Origin: Geobacteraceae bacterium
GTDB taxonomy: Bacteria > Desulfobacterota > Desulfuromonadia > Geobacterales > DSM-12255
Assembly: GCA_013377075.1 (NCBI GenBank)
Contig: JACABD010000005.1
Coordinates: forward strand, 58,544-104,169
Length of the DNA stretch: 45,626 nt
Direction of reading: 5' to 3'
The notes beneath the pieces are model-generated. The model did no database searches, had not been told where the DNA came from, and saw nothing but the letters and a program-made list of their open reading frames with translations. Positions 17,021 through 25,484 of the stretch are shown here, one piece after another. The translations under genes were made by a program, and so were the position numbers. The first letter of the stretch is position 1. Each line of letters opens with the position of its first letter.

Positions 17021-19392
17021 CCGAAAACAGCAATACCGACAACATACTCCTTACCAACCTGGATGACCTCATCAACTGGGGGCGCGCCAACTCGCTCTGG
17101 CCGATGTTCTTTGGGCTCTCCTGCTGTTTTGTCGAGATGATGACCTCTTTTACCTCCCGCTATGACGTCTCCCGCTTTGGCGCCGAGGTGCTGCGCGGCA
17201 CCCCCCGTGAGGCCGATCTGATGGTAATTGCCGGTACGGTATTCCGGAAGATGGCACCCTCAATTCTCCGTCTTTACGAGCAGATGGCCGAGCCGAAATG
17301 GGTCATGGCCATGGGGAGCTGCGCCAACTCGGGCGGCATGTACGATGTCTACAGCGTTGTCCAGGGGGTGAACCAGATACTCCCCGTTGATGTCTACATC
17401 CCGGGCTGTCCGCCACGGCCGGAGGCGTTCATGCAGGGGCTGATGCTGCTCCAGGAGAAGATCCGCACCAGTGAGCGCCCGTCCCGTCCGGTGCTCCACC
17501 TCCATGGAGGCTCCCAGGGGACAACCGGCAGGGTTCTGGTGAACGGCATTGACAAAAGCTGCGACACCCGCGGCAGCGGCATGCAGGGGACATCAATCCG
17601 TGGCGCTGCCGCAGGCCACCCGAGTCCGTGGCTGTCCCGCTCCGACGAAATCTGGAGGCCACCAGCGCAGAAACATGACTATGAGGACTTCGGCCTTGCT
17701 TGTGAGCTGGAGGCGGCTTTCTCCGATCAGGTCAGCCTGGAAACAAACGCCACTGATATGCTCACCTACCGGGTTCCGCAGCATCTGCTCCAAGGCGTGG
17801 TCAGACACCTGAAGAGCCGCGCCAATGACCCGTTCAGAAGACTTGAGGATATCGCTGCCGTGGACAACTCCTGCCGCCGCAGGCGTGAGGAGTTCAGCGA
17901 CTTTACCGTCAACTATCATCTCCTCAACTTCGACCGCCCCGGCCATATCCGGCTGAAAGTCGACCTTGACGGCAGTGCGCCTTCGGCGCCGACAATAACC
18001 GGCATCTTCCCGGCAGCCTCCTGGTACGAGCGTGAAGTATTTGACATGTACGGCATCGGCTTTACCGGGCATAAAAATCTGCGCCGCATCCTCATGCCCC
18101 ACGACTGGCAGGGGCATCCACTACGAAAAGATCACCCCTTCAGGGCAACGGAGATGGCCCCCTATACTGTCGATGACGCCAGAAAGCATGATGCTCTTCC
18201 GGCAGAAAGTTTCTTCCCTGAGTCGACAGCAGAGACCCTGATCCTCAACCTCGGCCCACAGCATCCCGGCACCCACGGCATCATCCGCTGCATCCTCAAG
18301 CTCTCCGGCGAGGAGATCACTGACATCGACTTTGATATCGGCTATCACCACCGCGGCGCGGAAAAGATTGCCGAGCGCCAGAACTGGCACCAGTTCATTC
18401 CCTATACGGACAGGATCGACTACCTGGCCGGTGTACAGAACAATCTGGCTTACCTCAACTCGGTGGAACGGCTCTGCTCCATCAAGGTTCCCGAACGGGC
18501 AGAAGTGATCCGGGTCATGCTTAGTGAGCTGTTCCGCATCGCCAGCCACCTTGTCTGGCTCGGCACCTTTACCGCCGACATCGGCGCCATGACACCGGTT
18601 TTCTACACCTTCACTGACCGTGAAAAGATCTTTGACATTGTTGAGCTAATCACCGGCGGGCGGATGCACCCGGCCTGGTTCAGGATCGGCGGGGTTGCCG
18701 ACGATCTGCCTGATGGGTGGGACAAGTCGGTGCAGGAGCTTCTCAACTGGCTGCCACCCAGGCTGAAGGAATACCATGACCTGCTGGACAAAAACCCGAT
18801 CCTCATTGCCCGTCTCAAAGGGGTCGGCGCAATTTCAAAAGAAGACGCTTTCGAGTGGGGGCTGTCAGGTCCCAACCTGCGGGCTTGTGGAGTCGAATGG
18901 GATCTGCGCCGGAAAATACCGTACTGCGGCTATGACCGCTTCGATTTTGACATCCCGATTGCCCAGCATGGCGACTGCCTCGCCCGCTACCAGGTGCGGA
19001 TGGAGGAAATTCAGCAGTCCCTGAAGATTGTTCAGCAGTGCCTTCATAATATGCCACAGGGGCGCTGGATCAGCGAAGACTGCCGTTTTGTCCTGCCCAA
19101 AAAAAGAGATTCACTCAACGACATCGAGTCGCTGATTCACCATTTTGTCAACACCACCCGGGGAATGAGCCCGCCAAGCGGTGAAAACTATTCGGCAATC
19201 GAGGCACCCAAGGGTGAGAACGGCTACTTTGCCGTCTCCGACGGTCTCAGCACCCCTTACCGCCTGCGGATAAAGACGCCGAGTTTTCCCCATATCCAGG
19301 CACTGCCTGTCATGACCAGGGGGTGGCTGTTGGGGGATTTTCTGGCGATTCTGGGATCGATCGATTTTGTACTGGCAGATCTGGACAGGTAA
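17017..19392 (+). CDS. nuoBCD: NADH-quinone oxidoreductase subunit B/C/D fusion
   Basis: One uninterrupted frame of 791 residues encodes three peripheral-arm subunits. Residues 1-165 are NuoB, with all four N2 [4Fe-4S] ligands: C36-C37 in [10 protein letters not shown]102 in GSCANSGG and C131 in PGCPPRPE. A linker rich in Gly/Ser (about 165-210) leads to NuoC (210-380, including [13 protein letters not shown] and HPLRKDHPF). NuoD then runs from about 405 to the end, starting at [14 protein letters not shown], with GYHHRGAEK and the usual C-terminus [10 protein letters not shown]. The frame opens at 16966, but the ATG at 17017 overlaps the nuoA stop as ATGA and begins at the NuoB homology. NuoCD fusions are common in enterobacteria; a three-way BCD fusion is less so. 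A 116-base gap holding a repeat follows. Confidence 0.95.
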   Translation: MTENSNTDNILLTNLDDLINWGRANSLWPMFFGLSCCFVEMMTSFTSRYDVSRFGAEVLRGTPREADLMVIAGTVFRKMAPSILRLYEQMAEPKWVMAMGSCANSGGMYDVYSVVQGVNQILPVDVYIPGCPPRPEAFMQGLMLLQEKIRTSERPSRPVLHLHGGSQGTTGRVLVNGIDKSCDTRGSGMQGTSIRGAAAGHPSPWLSRSDEIWRPPAQKHDYEDFGLACELEAAFSDQVSLETNATDMLTYRVPQHLLQGVVRHLKSRANDPFRRLEDIAAVDNSCRRRREEFSDFTVNYHLLNFDRPGHIRLKVDLDGSAPSAPTITGIFPAASWYEREVFDMYGIGFTGHKNLRRILMPHDWQGHPLRKDHPFRATEMAPYTVDDARKHDALPAESFFPESTAETLILNLGPQHPGTHGIIRCILKLSGEEITDIDFDIGYHHRGAEKIAERQNWHQFIPYTDRIDYLAGVQNNLAYLNSVERLCSIKVPERAEVIRVMLSELFRIASHLVWLGTFTADIGAMTPVFYTFTDREKIFDIVELITGGRMHPAWFRIGGVADDLPDGWDKSVQELLNWLPPRLKEYHDLLDKNPILIARLKGVGAISKEDAFEWGLSGPNLRACGVEWDLRRKIPYCGYDRFDFDIPIAQHGDCLARYQVRMEEIQQSLKIVQQCLHNMPQGRWISEDCRFVLPKKRDSLNDIESLIHHFVNTTRGMSPPSGENYSAIEAPKGENGYFAVSDGLSTPYRLRIKTPSFPHIQALPVMTRGWLLGDFLAILGSIDFVLADLDR

Positions 19393-19404
19393 AAGTGTAA
19401 CACT

Positions 19405-19482
19405 AACCCCTCCCCCGCCTCCCCTTGACATGGGAGGAGCCTTTAAAGCTTCCCCCCTGTCAAGGGGGGATTGAGGGGGGTT
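19405..19482. repeat. Cloverleaf-like palindromic repeat between nuoBCD and nuoE
   Basis: The outer ends pair (AACCCC with GGGGTT). Inside are two small hairpins: CCTCCCCTTGACATGGGAGG, and CCCCCCTGTCAAGGGGGG in opposite orientation. It shares layout and core sequence with 21264-21338, and each arm matches the palindrome at 16484-16516. This resembles REP/MITE-type short interspersed repeats. It fills most of the 116-base gap before nuoE. Confidence 0.75.
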
Positions 19483-19508
19483 GGTTTTAGATCTTGAAAA
19501 GGTGATAC

Positions 19509-19982
19509 GTGATTCCTGACACACTGAAAACCAAACTCAAACGCCGCGTTGCTGCTGCCATAACAAACCGTGAAGCGGCCATTGACGTGATGAAGTCGCT
19601 GCAGGCCCATTACGGTTGGCTGACTGACGAGGCCGTTCAGGAGGCGGCAGAGATCGTCGGTCTCTCCACCCTGCAGATCGAGGAGCTGGCGACCTTTTAC
19701 GAAATGATCTATCGCCGTCCGGTGGGCAGAAGGGTCATTCATGCCTGCGATTCCATCTCCTGCTGGGCCATGGGAGGGGAGGCGCTCCTTGCCCATCTGA
19801 GCGGGCATCTTGAGATCAAGGTCGGCGAGACCACGGCTGACGGAGCTTTTACCCTGCTCCCCTGCTGCTGCCTCGGCAACTGCGGTGAGGCGCCGACCAT
19901 GATGATCGGCGACACTATATACGGCAGGGTGACCCTGGAAAGCGCCCTTGAGATTCTGAAGCGTGAGCGGGGAGAGATATAG
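19509..19982 (+). CDS. nuoE: NADH-quinone oxidoreductase subunit E
   Basis: A 157-residue thioredoxin-fold [2Fe-2S] subunit of the NADH dehydrogenase module (cluster N1a). The ligands are visible as C80-x4-C85 (CDSISC) and C121-x3-C125 (CLGNC). The helical N-terminal half has the usual segment ATFYEMIYRRPVGRRVIHAC. Translation starts at GTG 19509, supported by AAGGTG at 19498-19503. Only 2 bases separate its stop from the nuoF start. It follows the repeat element at 19405-19482. Confidence 0.95.
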   Translation: MIPDTLKTKLKRRVAAAITNREAAIDVMKSLQAHYGWLTDEAVQEAAEIVGLSTLQIEELATFYEMIYRRPVGRRVIHACDSISCWAMGGEALLAHLSGHLEIKVGETTADGAFTLLPCCCLGNCGEAPTMMIGDTIYGRVTLESALEILKRERGEI

Positions 19983-19984
19983 GG

Positions 19985-21253
19985 ATGGAGCAGATTCTCT
20001 TTCGCCATAACCGCCCCGGCCGGGTGGTGACCTTTGAGGAATACCGCAGCGAAGGTGGGTTCAGCGCCCTGAAAAAGGGTCTGACCACCATGTCGCCAGA
20101 TGGGGTGCAGCAGACGGTGATCGACTCCGGCATGCGCGGCCGGGGCGGCGCTGGGTTTCCCACCGGGAAGAAATGGTCCTTCGTGCCGAGAAATCTGCCC
20201 GGGCCACGCTGGCTCATCTGCAACTGCGACGAGATGGAGCCCGGTACCTACAAGGACAGGATACTCCTTGAGTCCAACCCCTACTCGCTGGTTGAGGGGA
20301 TCATCCTTGCCTGCTACGCCATTGGCGTGCGCCACGCCTTCATCTTTATCCGCCGCGGTTACGAACAGGCTGCCGCCAACCTGAAGAATGCTGTAGCAGA
20401 AGCCCATGGTGCCGGTTTTCTCGGTGAAAATATCTTCGGCAGCGGTTTTTCCTGCGATGTCGACATCCATCTCTCCGCCGGCCGCTACATCTGCGGCGAA
20501 GAGACCGCCCTGATGAATTCCCTGGAGGGACGGCGGGCCAATCCCCGCGCAAAACCGCCGTTCCCGGCGATCAAGGGGCTCTGGGGCGGACCGACGGTGG
20601 TCAATAACGTCGAGAGCCTTGCCAATGTCCCCTACATCATCGCCCATGGGGCTGAGTGGTTCAAAGGGACCGCTGCCACGGCTGAAGCGTCGGGGATGAA
20701 ACTCTTCTGTGTAAGCGGCCATGTGGCCAATCCGGGCTGTTTCGAACTTCCACTCGGGACAAGGCTTGGAGAGATCATTTACGGGCCCTGCGGAGGTATG
20801 CGCCACGGGAGCAGCTTCAAGGCCTGCCTGCCTGGAGGGGCGTCCACCCCTTATCTGACTGCCGAACAGCTGGACGTGGCAATGGATTTCGATCCGGTAG
20901 CAAAAGAGGGTTCCCGTCTCGGCACCGGCGGCATTGTCGTATTCGATCAGCATACCTGCATGGTCGGGGCAACCCTCAATCTGGTCCGATTTTACGCCCG
21001 TGAATCATGCGGCTGGTGCACCCCCTGCCGGGAAGGGTTACCCTATGTGGTGCATCTCCTGGAAAAGATCGAAGCCGGTCAGGGGCGCGAGGAGCATATC
21101 CAGATTCTAAAGGAACATGTACAGCGGCTCAACTATGCCTTCTGCGCCCTTGCACCCGGTGCAATGGGGCCGGTGGACGGGCTGCTCAGGCATTTTGAGG
21201 ATGAGGTGAGGGAGCATATAACCAAGAGTAGATGTCCATTTGGGGGCAGTTAA
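19985..21253 (+). CDS. nuoF: NADH-quinone oxidoreductase subunit F
   Basis: A 422-residue flavoprotein that binds NADH and FMN and carries cluster N3, the entry point for electrons. The NADH/FMN site is visible as RGRGGAGFPTGKKW (51-64) with GRYICGEETALMNSLEG further on. The N3 ligands are C342, C345 and C348 in SCGWCTPCREG, plus C387 in FCALAPGAMGP. It lacks the N-terminal thioredoxin-like and C-terminal ferredoxin extensions of HydB/HndC-type bifurcating subunits, which supports a role in complex I. It starts 2 bases after nuoE. A repeat element fills the 114-base gap to nuoG. Confidence 0.96.
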   Translation: MEQILFRHNRPGRVVTFEEYRSEGGFSALKKGLTTMSPDGVQQTVIDSGMRGRGGAGFPTGKKWSFVPRNLPGPRWLICNCDEMEPGTYKDRILLESNPYSLVEGIILACYAIGVRHAFIFIRRGYEQAAANLKNAVAEAHGAGFLGENIFGSGFSCDVDIHLSAGRYICGEETALMNSLEGRRANPRAKPPFPAIKGLWGGPTVVNNVESLANVPYIIAHGAEWFKGTAATAEASGMKLFCVSGHVANPGCFELPLGTRLGEIIYGPCGGMRHGSSFKACLPGGASTPYLTAEQLDVAMDFDPVAKEGSRLGTGGIVVFDQHTCMVGATLNLVRFYARESCGWCTPCREGLPYVVHLLEKIEAGQGREEHIQILKEHVQRLNYAFCALAPGAMGPVDGLLRHFEDEVREHITKSRCPFGGS

Positions 21254-21263
21254 ACCTGAAACC

Positions 21264-21338
21264 AACCCCCCTCAATCCCCCCTTGACAGGGGGGAGGATT
21301 TGAAGTCTCCCTTGTCAAGGGGAGATTTAGAGGGGTTT
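21264..21338. repeat. Cloverleaf-like palindromic repeat between nuoF and nuoG
   Basis: The outer ends AACCCC/GGGGTT pair. Two hairpins lie inside: CCCCCCTTGACAGGGGGG, and CTCCCTTGTCAAGGGGAG inverted. It has the same design and near-identical core as 19405-19482. It fills most of the gap before nuoG and, being GC-rich, could affect transcript stability or partial termination. Confidence 0.75.
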
Positions 21339-21367
21339 GCAGTGGGAATTTATTATAAGAGTTAAAT

Positions 21368-23164
21368 ATGCCAAAACTGATAATTGACGACATAACGGTG
21401 GAGGTTGCCGAAGGGGTGACGGTGCTGGAAGCAGCGCAGTCGGTGGATATCCCCATCCCCCACTTCTGCTGGCATCCGGCCCTCGGCAAGGCCGGGGCAT
21501 GCCGGGTCTGCGCCGTCAAGCTGCTGGACGGGCCGATAAAGGGGATCCAGATGTCCTGCATGCTCCCGGCACAGGACGGCATGGTGGTATCCACCGTTGA
21601 CCCCGAAGCGGTTGCCATGCGCCAGCAGGTGATCGAATGGCTGATGATCAACCACCCCCACGACTGCCCGGTCTGCGACGAGGGTGGGCAGTGCCAGCTG
21701 CAGGACTACACCATTGCCTGCGGCCACGGTCTGCGCCGCTATGATGGCAAAAAACGGACCCATCTCAACCAGGATCTCGGCCCGAACATCGAACATGAGA
21801 TGAACCGCTGCATTCAGTGTTACCGCTGCGCCCGCTTCTATCAGGAGTTTGCAGGGGGCACGGATTTCGGTGTCATGGGGAGCGCCTCCAGGGTCTACTT
21901 TGGCCGTTTCGAGGATGGCGAGCTCCAGTCGCCTTTCTCCGGCAATCTGGTCGATATCTGCCCCACCGGCGTCTTTACCGACAAAACAGCCCGCTTCCGT
22001 GCCCGCTACTGGGACTTTGACATGGCACCATCCATCTGCCCGGAGTGTTCACTCGGCTGCAACACCACGCCAGTTGCCCGCTACCGGGAACTGCTGAAAA
22101 TAAGTGCCCGACACAATGATGCTGTCAACGGCTGGTTCATCTGTGACCGGGGCCGCTTTGCCGACAAAAAGGTCAACTCCTTTGACAGGCCGAGAGTTCC
22201 GCTGGTTAACGGCAGCAGCTCCGGCTGGGGGGATGCCGTTGATGCAGTTGCCAAAAAAGCAGCAGAGTTTGCACCTGGCAGCATTGCTGTTGTGGCATCT
22301 TCAAGACTGGCAAATGAGGGGGCTGCCCTCCTTCCCGATCTCGCCAGAGCACTGTCAGGCGCTAAACTCTGCTTCTTCAGCAATGAAGTAATCTGCAGAG
22401 CCTCTATAACTGCCGCGTCACAGATTACCCCCCACATGGCGGCCTCCTTGGATGATGTTGCCTCTGCTGACTGCATCGTCATCTACGAGTGCGACCTGCG
22501 GCAGGAGGCGCCGATGATGCTCCTTGCGGTGCGGCAGGCCTGGCGCAAAGGTGCACCGGTGTTCCTTGTTGGCAAGGGGGCTCCTCTGGAGCAGGCTGCC
22601 GCGGTTTCAGTCGAAGCAGTTGACCTGGATATCATCGTAGAGGCACCGATCGGCATCTTTGACAGGCCGGTGATTATCTTCAGTACGATGAGAAGCAGCG
22701 CCGCAGAAATCAAGAACCTGATGGCGGCCGAAGCGAAATTCGCCCCGCTTTTCGATGGGCCAAACGGTATGGGGATGGCGAAACTTGCCGCGGCAAACTC
22801 GACCATCTCCCTGGAGAGCGCCGTCAAATCCGGACTGATAAAGGGGATCATCACTATCGAATGCGTCATAGCTGATGAGCTCAGGGGGGAAATCCCCATA
22901 ATAGCCGCCCTTGACTGGCAAATGAACAGCTCCGTTAAAAATGCCGGGGTCTTCCTGCCGACAACGGCCTGGGTGGAAATGAACGGCACTTTTGTCAACA
23001 ATGAGGGGAGAGCTCAGCAGTTCAAAAAGGTCATGGCGCCGGGAATACCGGTGAGTGCAACCCTAGAGTCGGGACACCCGCCAAGAATCCACAGCCTTGA
23101 TGTGCCGGGTGGGGAGCCGAAGCCAGCATGGGAAGTTATCACTGAGATTATGAAGAGACTATGA
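21368..23164 (+). CDS. nuoG: NADH-quinone oxidoreductase subunit G
   Basis: A 598-residue iron-sulfur subunit, short for NuoG (many are 700-900). The N-terminal ligand sets are all visible: N1b (C34, C45, C48, C64), N5 (HDCPVCDEGGQC, with C100, C103, C109), N4 (C148, C151, C154, C198) and N7 (C224, C227, C231, C259 in CPECSLGC...WFIC). The rest is a reduced molybdopterin-oxidoreductase-like domain (about 270-598) with no cofactor motif that I can see; it ends with the familiar ATAWVEMNGTFVNNEGR-type segment (LPTTAWVEMNGTFVNNEGRA). Its stop overlaps the nuoH start by 4 bases. The N7 cluster is absent from many bacteria. Confidence 0.93.
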   Translation: MPKLIIDDITVEVAEGVTVLEAAQSVDIPIPHFCWHPALGKAGACRVCAVKLLDGPIKGIQMSCMLPAQDGMVVSTVDPEAVAMRQQVIEWLMINHPHDCPVCDEGGQCQLQDYTIACGHGLRRYDGKKRTHLNQDLGPNIEHEMNRCIQCYRCARFYQEFAGGTDFGVMGSASRVYFGRFEDGELQSPFSGNLVDICPTGVFTDKTARFRARYWDFDMAPSICPECSLGCNTTPVARYRELLKISARHNDAVNGWFICDRGRFADKKVNSFDRPRVPLVNGSSSGWGDAVDAVAKKAAEFAPGSIAVVASSRLANEGAALLPDLARALSGAKLCFFSNEVICRASITAASQITPHMAASLDDVASADCIVIYECDLRQEAPMMLLAVRQAWRKGAPVFLVGKGAPLEQAAAVSVEAVDLDIIVEAPIGIFDRPVIIFSTMRSSAAEIKNLMAAEAKFAPLFDGPNGMGMAKLAAANSTISLESAVKSGLIKGIITIECVIADELRGEIPIIAALDWQMNSSVKNAGVFLPTTAWVEMNGTFVNNEGRAQQFKKVMAPGIPVSATLESGHPPRIHSLDVPGGEPKPAWEVITEIMKRL

Positions 23165-24153
23165 CACCAGACTTGATTCTCATAGCCGTTACAGCAGCCA
23201 AGATCGCCATCGTCCTGTTCGCGATCCTCACCCTGGCCGCCTATCTGGTCTTTGCCGAGCGGCGGGTTCTTGGCTGGATTCAGGACAGGAAGGGACCAAA
23301 CCGCGTCGGCCCGTTCGGCCTTCTACAGCCGCTAGCCGACCTGATAAAGCTTTTGACAAAGGAGGATTTCAGACCACCGGCAGGTGATAAATGGCTCTTC
23401 TATCTCGCCCCGGCAATGGCGGCGATCCCGGCGATCATGACCTTTGCCATCATCCCGTTCGGCGCACCGGTCACGCTCTTCGGCACTGAAATCGCCATGC
23501 AGGTGATCGACCTCAATGTGGGACTGCTCCTCTTCATGGCACTTTCGTCAATTGCTGTCTACGGCGTGGCTCTGGGCGGCTGGGCATCCAACTCCAAATA
23601 CGCACTGCTCGGCAGTATTCGCGGCCTTGCCCAGCTGATCTCCTATGAACTCTCCATGGGGCTGTCGCTGGTGCCGATAATCATGCTGGCCCGCTCCTTG
23701 AAACTCTCCGAAATCGTCAATGCCCAGAGCGGTTGCTGGTTTATAGTGTATCAGCCGCTGGCATTTCTGATTTTTCTCATCAGCATCCTTGCGGAGTGCA
23801 AACGGATCCCTTTCGACCTGCCGGAAGCTGAAGGTGAGCTGGTGGCAGGCTTTCACACCGAATATTCGGGGATGCGTTTCGGCCTCTTTTTTGTCGGCGA
23901 ATATATCAACATCATCGTTCTCGGCGGGCTGGCAACAACATTTTTCCTCGGCGGCTGGCACGGCCCCGTTCTGCCACCGGTTGTCTGGTTTACGATGAAA
24001 ACCCTCTCTTTCGCCTTTTTCTTCATCTGGCTGCGGGGGACTGCACCGCGGCTGCGCTACGACCAGCTGATGCAGCTCGGCTGGAAGGTTCTGACACCGC
24101 TGGCGCTGGTTAATATTCTGGTTACGGCCTGGTGGCTGGTGCTGAAGGGATAA
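23161..24153 (+). CDS. nuoH: NADH-quinone oxidoreductase subunit H
   Basis: A 330-residue membrane subunit with about eight transmembrane helices, lying at the joint between the arms and forming much of the quinone chamber and the first proton path. Conserved segments are FAERRVLGWIQDRKGPNRVGPFG (loop 1), YELSMGLSLVP, and the acidic quinone-site loop FDLPEAEGELVAGFHTEYSG. It starts within the nuoG stop (ATGA at 23161-23164). One base separates its stop from the nuoI start, so the pair should be translated together. Confidence 0.96.
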   Translation: MTPDLILIAVTAAKIAIVLFAILTLAAYLVFAERRVLGWIQDRKGPNRVGPFGLLQPLADLIKLLTKEDFRPPAGDKWLFYLAPAMAAIPAIMTFAIIPFGAPVTLFGTEIAMQVIDLNVGLLLFMALSSIAVYGVALGGWASNSKYALLGSIRGLAQLISYELSMGLSLVPIIMLARSLKLSEIVNAQSGCWFIVYQPLAFLIFLISILAECKRIPFDLPEAEGELVAGFHTEYSGMRFGLFFVGEYINIIVLGGLATTFFLGGWHGPVLPPVVWFTMKTLSFAFFFIWLRGTAPRLRYDQLMQLGWKVLTPLALVNILVTAWWLVLKG

Positions 24154-24154
24154 C

Positions 24155-24685
24155 ATGACGATTTTCACCGACATAAAAGCGATCCTGCTTGGACTCTGGA
24201 CCACCTGGAAGCATATGCTGCGCAGGCCGGTGACGATCCAGTATCCGGAAGAGAAACGTCAGCCATCGCCCCGCTACCGTGCAAGGATCGTCCTGACCCG
24301 GGATCCGGACGGTGGTGAGCGCTGCGTCGCCTGCTATCTCTGCTCTGCCGCCTGTCCGGTGGACTGCATCTCCATGCAGTCGGGAGAGCGGGAAAACGGC
24401 CGCCGTTTTGCTGTCTGGTTCAGGATCAACTTTTCCCGCTGCATCTTCTGCGGCCTCTGCGCCGAAGCCTGCCCCACCCTGGCGATCCAGATGACGCCCG
24501 ATTACGAGATCTGCAAGCGTGACATCATGGATCTCCTTTACGAGAAGGAGGATCTGCTCATCGATGGTTGCGGCAAGGATGAGAGCTACAATTTTTATCA
24601 ACATGCCGGTATTGGCGTTGCCCAGAGGCGTGGTGAAGGTGCGGAAGAAAAAGCGCCGGTGGATGTGCGGGGGCTTGTGCCATGA
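24155..24685 (+). CDS. nuoI: NADH-quinone oxidoreductase subunit I
   Basis: A 176-residue 8Fe ferredoxin subunit carrying clusters N6a and N6b, relaying electrons from NuoG to NuoB. Both binding motifs are complete: CVACYLCSAACPVDCI and CIFCGLCAEACPTLAI. An amphipathic N-terminal helix (ILLGLWTTWKHML) anchors it at the membrane. The stop overlaps the nuoJ start by 4 bases (24682-24685). Confidence 0.96.
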   Translation: MTIFTDIKAILLGLWTTWKHMLRRPVTIQYPEEKRQPSPRYRARIVLTRDPDGGERCVACYLCSAACPVDCISMQSGERENGRRFAVWFRINFSRCIFCGLCAEACPTLAIQMTPDYEICKRDIMDLLYEKEDLLIDGCGKDESYNFYQHAGIGVAQRRGEGAEEKAPVDVRGLVP

Positions 24686-25176
24686 CCATGAACATCCTTT
24701 TCTACATACTTGCTGCAGTGATGATCGTCGCCACCCTGCTTGCCATCACCGAGAAGCATCCGGTCCATGCCATCGTCTATCTGGTCACTTCGTTCTTCGC
24801 CATGGCCGGGATCTTCTACCTCCTCTGTGCCCCGCTGGTTGCCATGTTCGAGGTAATCATCTATGCCGGAGCGGTCATGGTACTCTTCATGTTCGTCATC
24901 ATGATGCTCGATCTCGGCCATCCTGAAGAAGCACAGCGACCTGCCTTCATCACCTGGCTCGTGCCGCTGATCCTGACTTCGCTCGTGCTCTCCTCTGTTG
25001 TCAGTGCGGCTGTTTTCCGTACTTTTCCGGGTGGAAGCAACGTTGAAATAACTGCCAGAGCCTTTGCGACCGTACTGTTCGGCAGATACGGTGTCGCCAT
25101 AGAAATCATCTCCATGCAGCTTCTCTTTGCGGTTGTCGGAGCACTCTATCTGGGAAGAAAAGGGGGGGGGAAATGA
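24682..25176 (+). CDS. nuoJ: NADH-quinone oxidoreductase subunit J
   Basis: A 164-residue membrane subunit with five predicted helices. The key segment YAGAVMVLFMFVIMML is helix 3, where a pi-bulge lies in known structures; HPVHAIVYLVTSFFAMAG precedes it. The gene ends in a run of nine G (25162-25170) that codes for Gly-Gly-Gly and also stands where the nuoK ribosome binding site should be. Its stop overlaps the nuoK start by 4 bases. Confidence 0.94.
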   Translation: MTMNILFYILAAVMIVATLLAITEKHPVHAIVYLVTSFFAMAGIFYLLCAPLVAMFEVIIYAGAVMVLFMFVIMMLDLGHPEEAQRPAFITWLVPLILTSLVLSSVVSAAVFRTFPGGSNVEITARAFATVLFGRYGVAIEIISMQLLFAVVGALYLGRKGGGK

Positions 25177-25484
25177 CTGTCCCTTTGATCCAGATAATTA
25201 TCCTTGCCGGAATCATCTTTTCGCTCGGACTGATCTGCACCCTGGTCTGGCGGAGCAACGTCATCATGCTGCTGGTCGGTATCGAGATCATGCTCAATGG
25301 GGCCATGCTCGTTTTTGTCGGCGGATCGTACCGCTGGGGGGCTCCTGACGGCCAGATTTTCGCCCTGATGATCATTGCCATGACCTCAGCCGAAGTTTCG
25401 CTGGCGCTGGCAATGGTCGTTTATCTGCAGCGGCGTCATAAAACGGTGAATGTGGACGATTTCCACGAACTGAAGGATCAATGA
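25173..25484 (+). CDS. nuoK: NADH-quinone oxidoreductase subunit K
   Basis: A 103-residue membrane subunit with three helices, homologous to MrpC. The two buried glutamates of the family are present, in LVGIEIMLNGAMLVFVG and in AMTSAEVSLALAMVVYLQRR. They form part of the charged axis that links quinone chemistry to the antiporter-like subunits. Start and stop both overlap the neighbouring nuo genes by 4 bases (25173-25176 and 25481-25484). Confidence 0.95.
   Translation: MTVPLIQIIILAGIIFSLGLICTLVWRSNVIMLLVGIEIMLNGAMLVFVGGSYRWGAPDGQIFALMIIAMTSAEVSLALAMVVYLQRRHKTVNVDDFHELKDQ

Noticed and set aside
19739-20953. A 404-residue open frame antisense to nuoE/nuoF
   Set aside because: It mirrors the codon structure of GC-rich nuo genes, has no ribosome binding site and no recognisable domain. 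Other long antisense frames over nuoH, nuoL and nuoM are shadows of the same kind.
19405-21338. Repeats as a CRISPR array
   Set aside because: The palindromic units are single copies over 1.7 kb apart, not regularly spaced, with no spacers or cas genes.
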